Source: Chara braunii (Eukaryota; Streptophyta; Charophyceae; Charales; Characeae). From it: a stretch of 43,948 nt of DNA. The position numbers were made by a program, and so were the translations under genes. The notes under the pieces were generated by a model. That model worked only from the letters and a program-made list of their open reading frames with translations. It was not told the DNA's origin and searched no databases. Shown here in pieces: positions 42,718 through 43,948 of the stretch (the first letter of the stretch is position 1; every line of letters begins with the position of its first letter). The stretch spans positions 141,088 through 185,035 of the forward strand of contig BFEA01000016.1 of the NCBI GenBank assembly GCA_003427395.1. The letters are read 5' to 3'.

Positions 42718-43710
42718 CTTCTTCTTCTTCTTCTCCTTTTTTTCTTTTTCTCCTTCTACTTCTTTGTCGCCTTCTTCCTTCTCCGTCAACCTCTTCGTCG
42801 CCTTCTTCCTTCTCCTCCTTCCTCTTTCTCCTCCTCCTCCTCCTCCTCCTCAATCCTCCTCCTATTTTCTTCTTCTCCTCCTTTTTCTTTTTCTCCTTCT
42901 AGTTTGTATCCTTCTTCCTTCTCCTTCTCCTCCGATTGCTGTCTTTCAGTCTTGTGCTGCTTTACATTGTCGTTTGTCCTCACTTTCGTGATCACCCGGT
43001 GCTCATGCCTACATATCCATACGAATGTGACATTGTGACTGTTTGGTATCGGAAGACCAGAAGGGGATTCCAAATGATCAGCTCATCTAAAACAGCGAAT
43101 TGACTAAGTAGTTTACTAGTTTGTTACGATCCTGGTTATCTTGAAGTGCAGTAACACAAAGAAAGACAATGGCGTTCAATTGCAACCGAAATGAAAAAAA
43201 CTAGGAAAGATAAATAGACAAAGAACTAGATAACCCGTTGCAGCTTCACCCACAAAAACAGAAAACTAAAAAGCACAAAAGAAAGAAAAAGCATAAGGAA
43301 CTGCCCTATCATATGCCGCTTCTTTCACAAAAACAAAAAGAAGAGCCTGAGAGCATACAGAAATCCGCATGCAAGAAATAGGAGGGAATACCACCGAACT
43401 TTTTTTGTTTCTTTATCCGCAAGTGTTTTGTTTGGGAAGCCGCTGCCTTTGCAGCACCATTTTGCTTTGGTGCTGTGCAAGAACTGTGAACTTTTATGAG
43501 AAAATCCTGCCCATAGTCCCGTTGACGTTTTTGCTAAAGATTCCGATTCAGACTTTTGTTTGCTATGTTCTCTGAATATGTTTGTGATAAAGCGATCTTG
43601 CATGTATGCCTCGTGCTTACTTGCCGAGTCTTGACTCTATGTGCGCAAGTGCATGCGTGTGTGGGTGAGTTCTCTCAGGTTTGCGATCAATCAATCTTGC
43701 ATGTATCCCT
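40146..43710. other. Unassigned interval with microsatellites
   Basis: A 32-bp tandem pair (CATTGTCTGCTTGTGGAG) starts at 41723 and 41755. (CTT)n occupies 42688-42732, followed by about 200 bases of CTT/CTC-rich DNA. A plus-strand frame at 41905-42333 (142 codons) and its antisense have no known motif. A GATCTTGCATGTATGCCTC phrase near 43595 recurs in part near 43692. No gene supported. Confidence 0.4.
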
Positions 43711-43795
43711 CTTCCCCGGGCCAATCATCAATGACATGCACTTGTTGTCGAGTTGGTGGGGTCGGATGATGTCATTGATGATTGGCCCGGGGAAG
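43711..43795. repeat. Perfect 27-bp inverted repeat with 31-base loop
   Basis: 43711-43737 (starting CTTCCCCGGGCCAATC) is exactly complementary to 43769-43795. The flanks show no clear target duplication. It could be the ends of a very small foldback element or a small-RNA hairpin. Confidence 0.88.
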
Positions 43796-43948
43796 TTATT
43801 GGAAGGCGCCCCCAACAACAATAGGAGTGCCACTGATGTTAAGAAGCAGCGGTTTTGCATTGTATGAATGATGAAACAATCAGCAGCACTCAATCTGCTT
43901 GGCAGTTGCTCTTCATGTGGGGGACTTCTCGGGAGTAGCGTTGACATG

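Noticed and set aside
42631-43073. Poly-Leu/Phe and poly-Glu frames
   Set aside because: They arise from the CTT/CTC microsatellite.

Overview
The window is eukaryotic repeat DNA. I find no intact single-copy host gene. It is a mosaic of decayed Ty3/gypsy retrotransposons, a broken hAT-type DNA transposase gene, small inverted-repeat elements, satellites and microsatellites. A plant-type initiator-Met tRNA primer-binding site, chromodomain-like integrase ends and a BED-finger hAT transposase point to the green lineage. From memory the gag and linker sequences resemble predicted proteins of the charophyte alga Chara, but I could not check this.

Layout. At 1-7969 lies gypsy element A on the minus strand: partial 3' LTR, chromodomain, integrase, RNase H/RT, protease, gag, leader, primer-binding site and full 5' LTR. 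From 7970 to 15640 there are remnants of a related element B (10111-10620 and 13640-14660). They are mixed with a 65-bp tandem repeat, two non-autonomous DNA elements (TA-flanked at 11071-11494; 8-bp-TSD hAT-like at 12456-12863), a duplicated segment and microsatellites. Element C (minus strand) runs from 16215 to 23363, next to a 77-base assembly gap. Its RT gene is split right after the catalytic YLDD box by about 3.3 kb of foreign DNA (18640-21910) that carries a higher-order satellite. At 23364-24830 there is a foldback repeat and a protease fragment of a fourth element, D.

From 24831 to 33229 I recognise no coding sequence, but there is much hairpin structure: a 438-bp tandem duplication containing a family of related hairpins (26.9-27.7 kb), six hairpins with one conserved loop and unrelated but still complementary stems (29.46-30.12 kb), an alternating ~120-bp repeat with a small hairpin in each unit (30.41-31.0 kb), and twin perfect hairpins (31.94-32.0 kb). 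This is the most unusual part of the window. At 33401-36215 a hAT transposase pseudogene lies on the minus strand with a duplicated BED zinc finger. At 37145-39040 there is gag and the gag-protease linker of a gypsy element E. The right end (39.1-43.9 kb) holds degenerate short repeats, a diverged 210-bp tandem duplication, microsatellites and a perfect 27-bp inverted repeat.

The coding remnants carry many stops and frameshifts and none is likely to make a full product. In element A gag, all six in-frame stops fit C-to-T changes of Gln codons. Two exact 95-bp duplications around single N bases, and a window start at the same base as one of them, are best read as assembly artefacts that inflate the LTR of element A.
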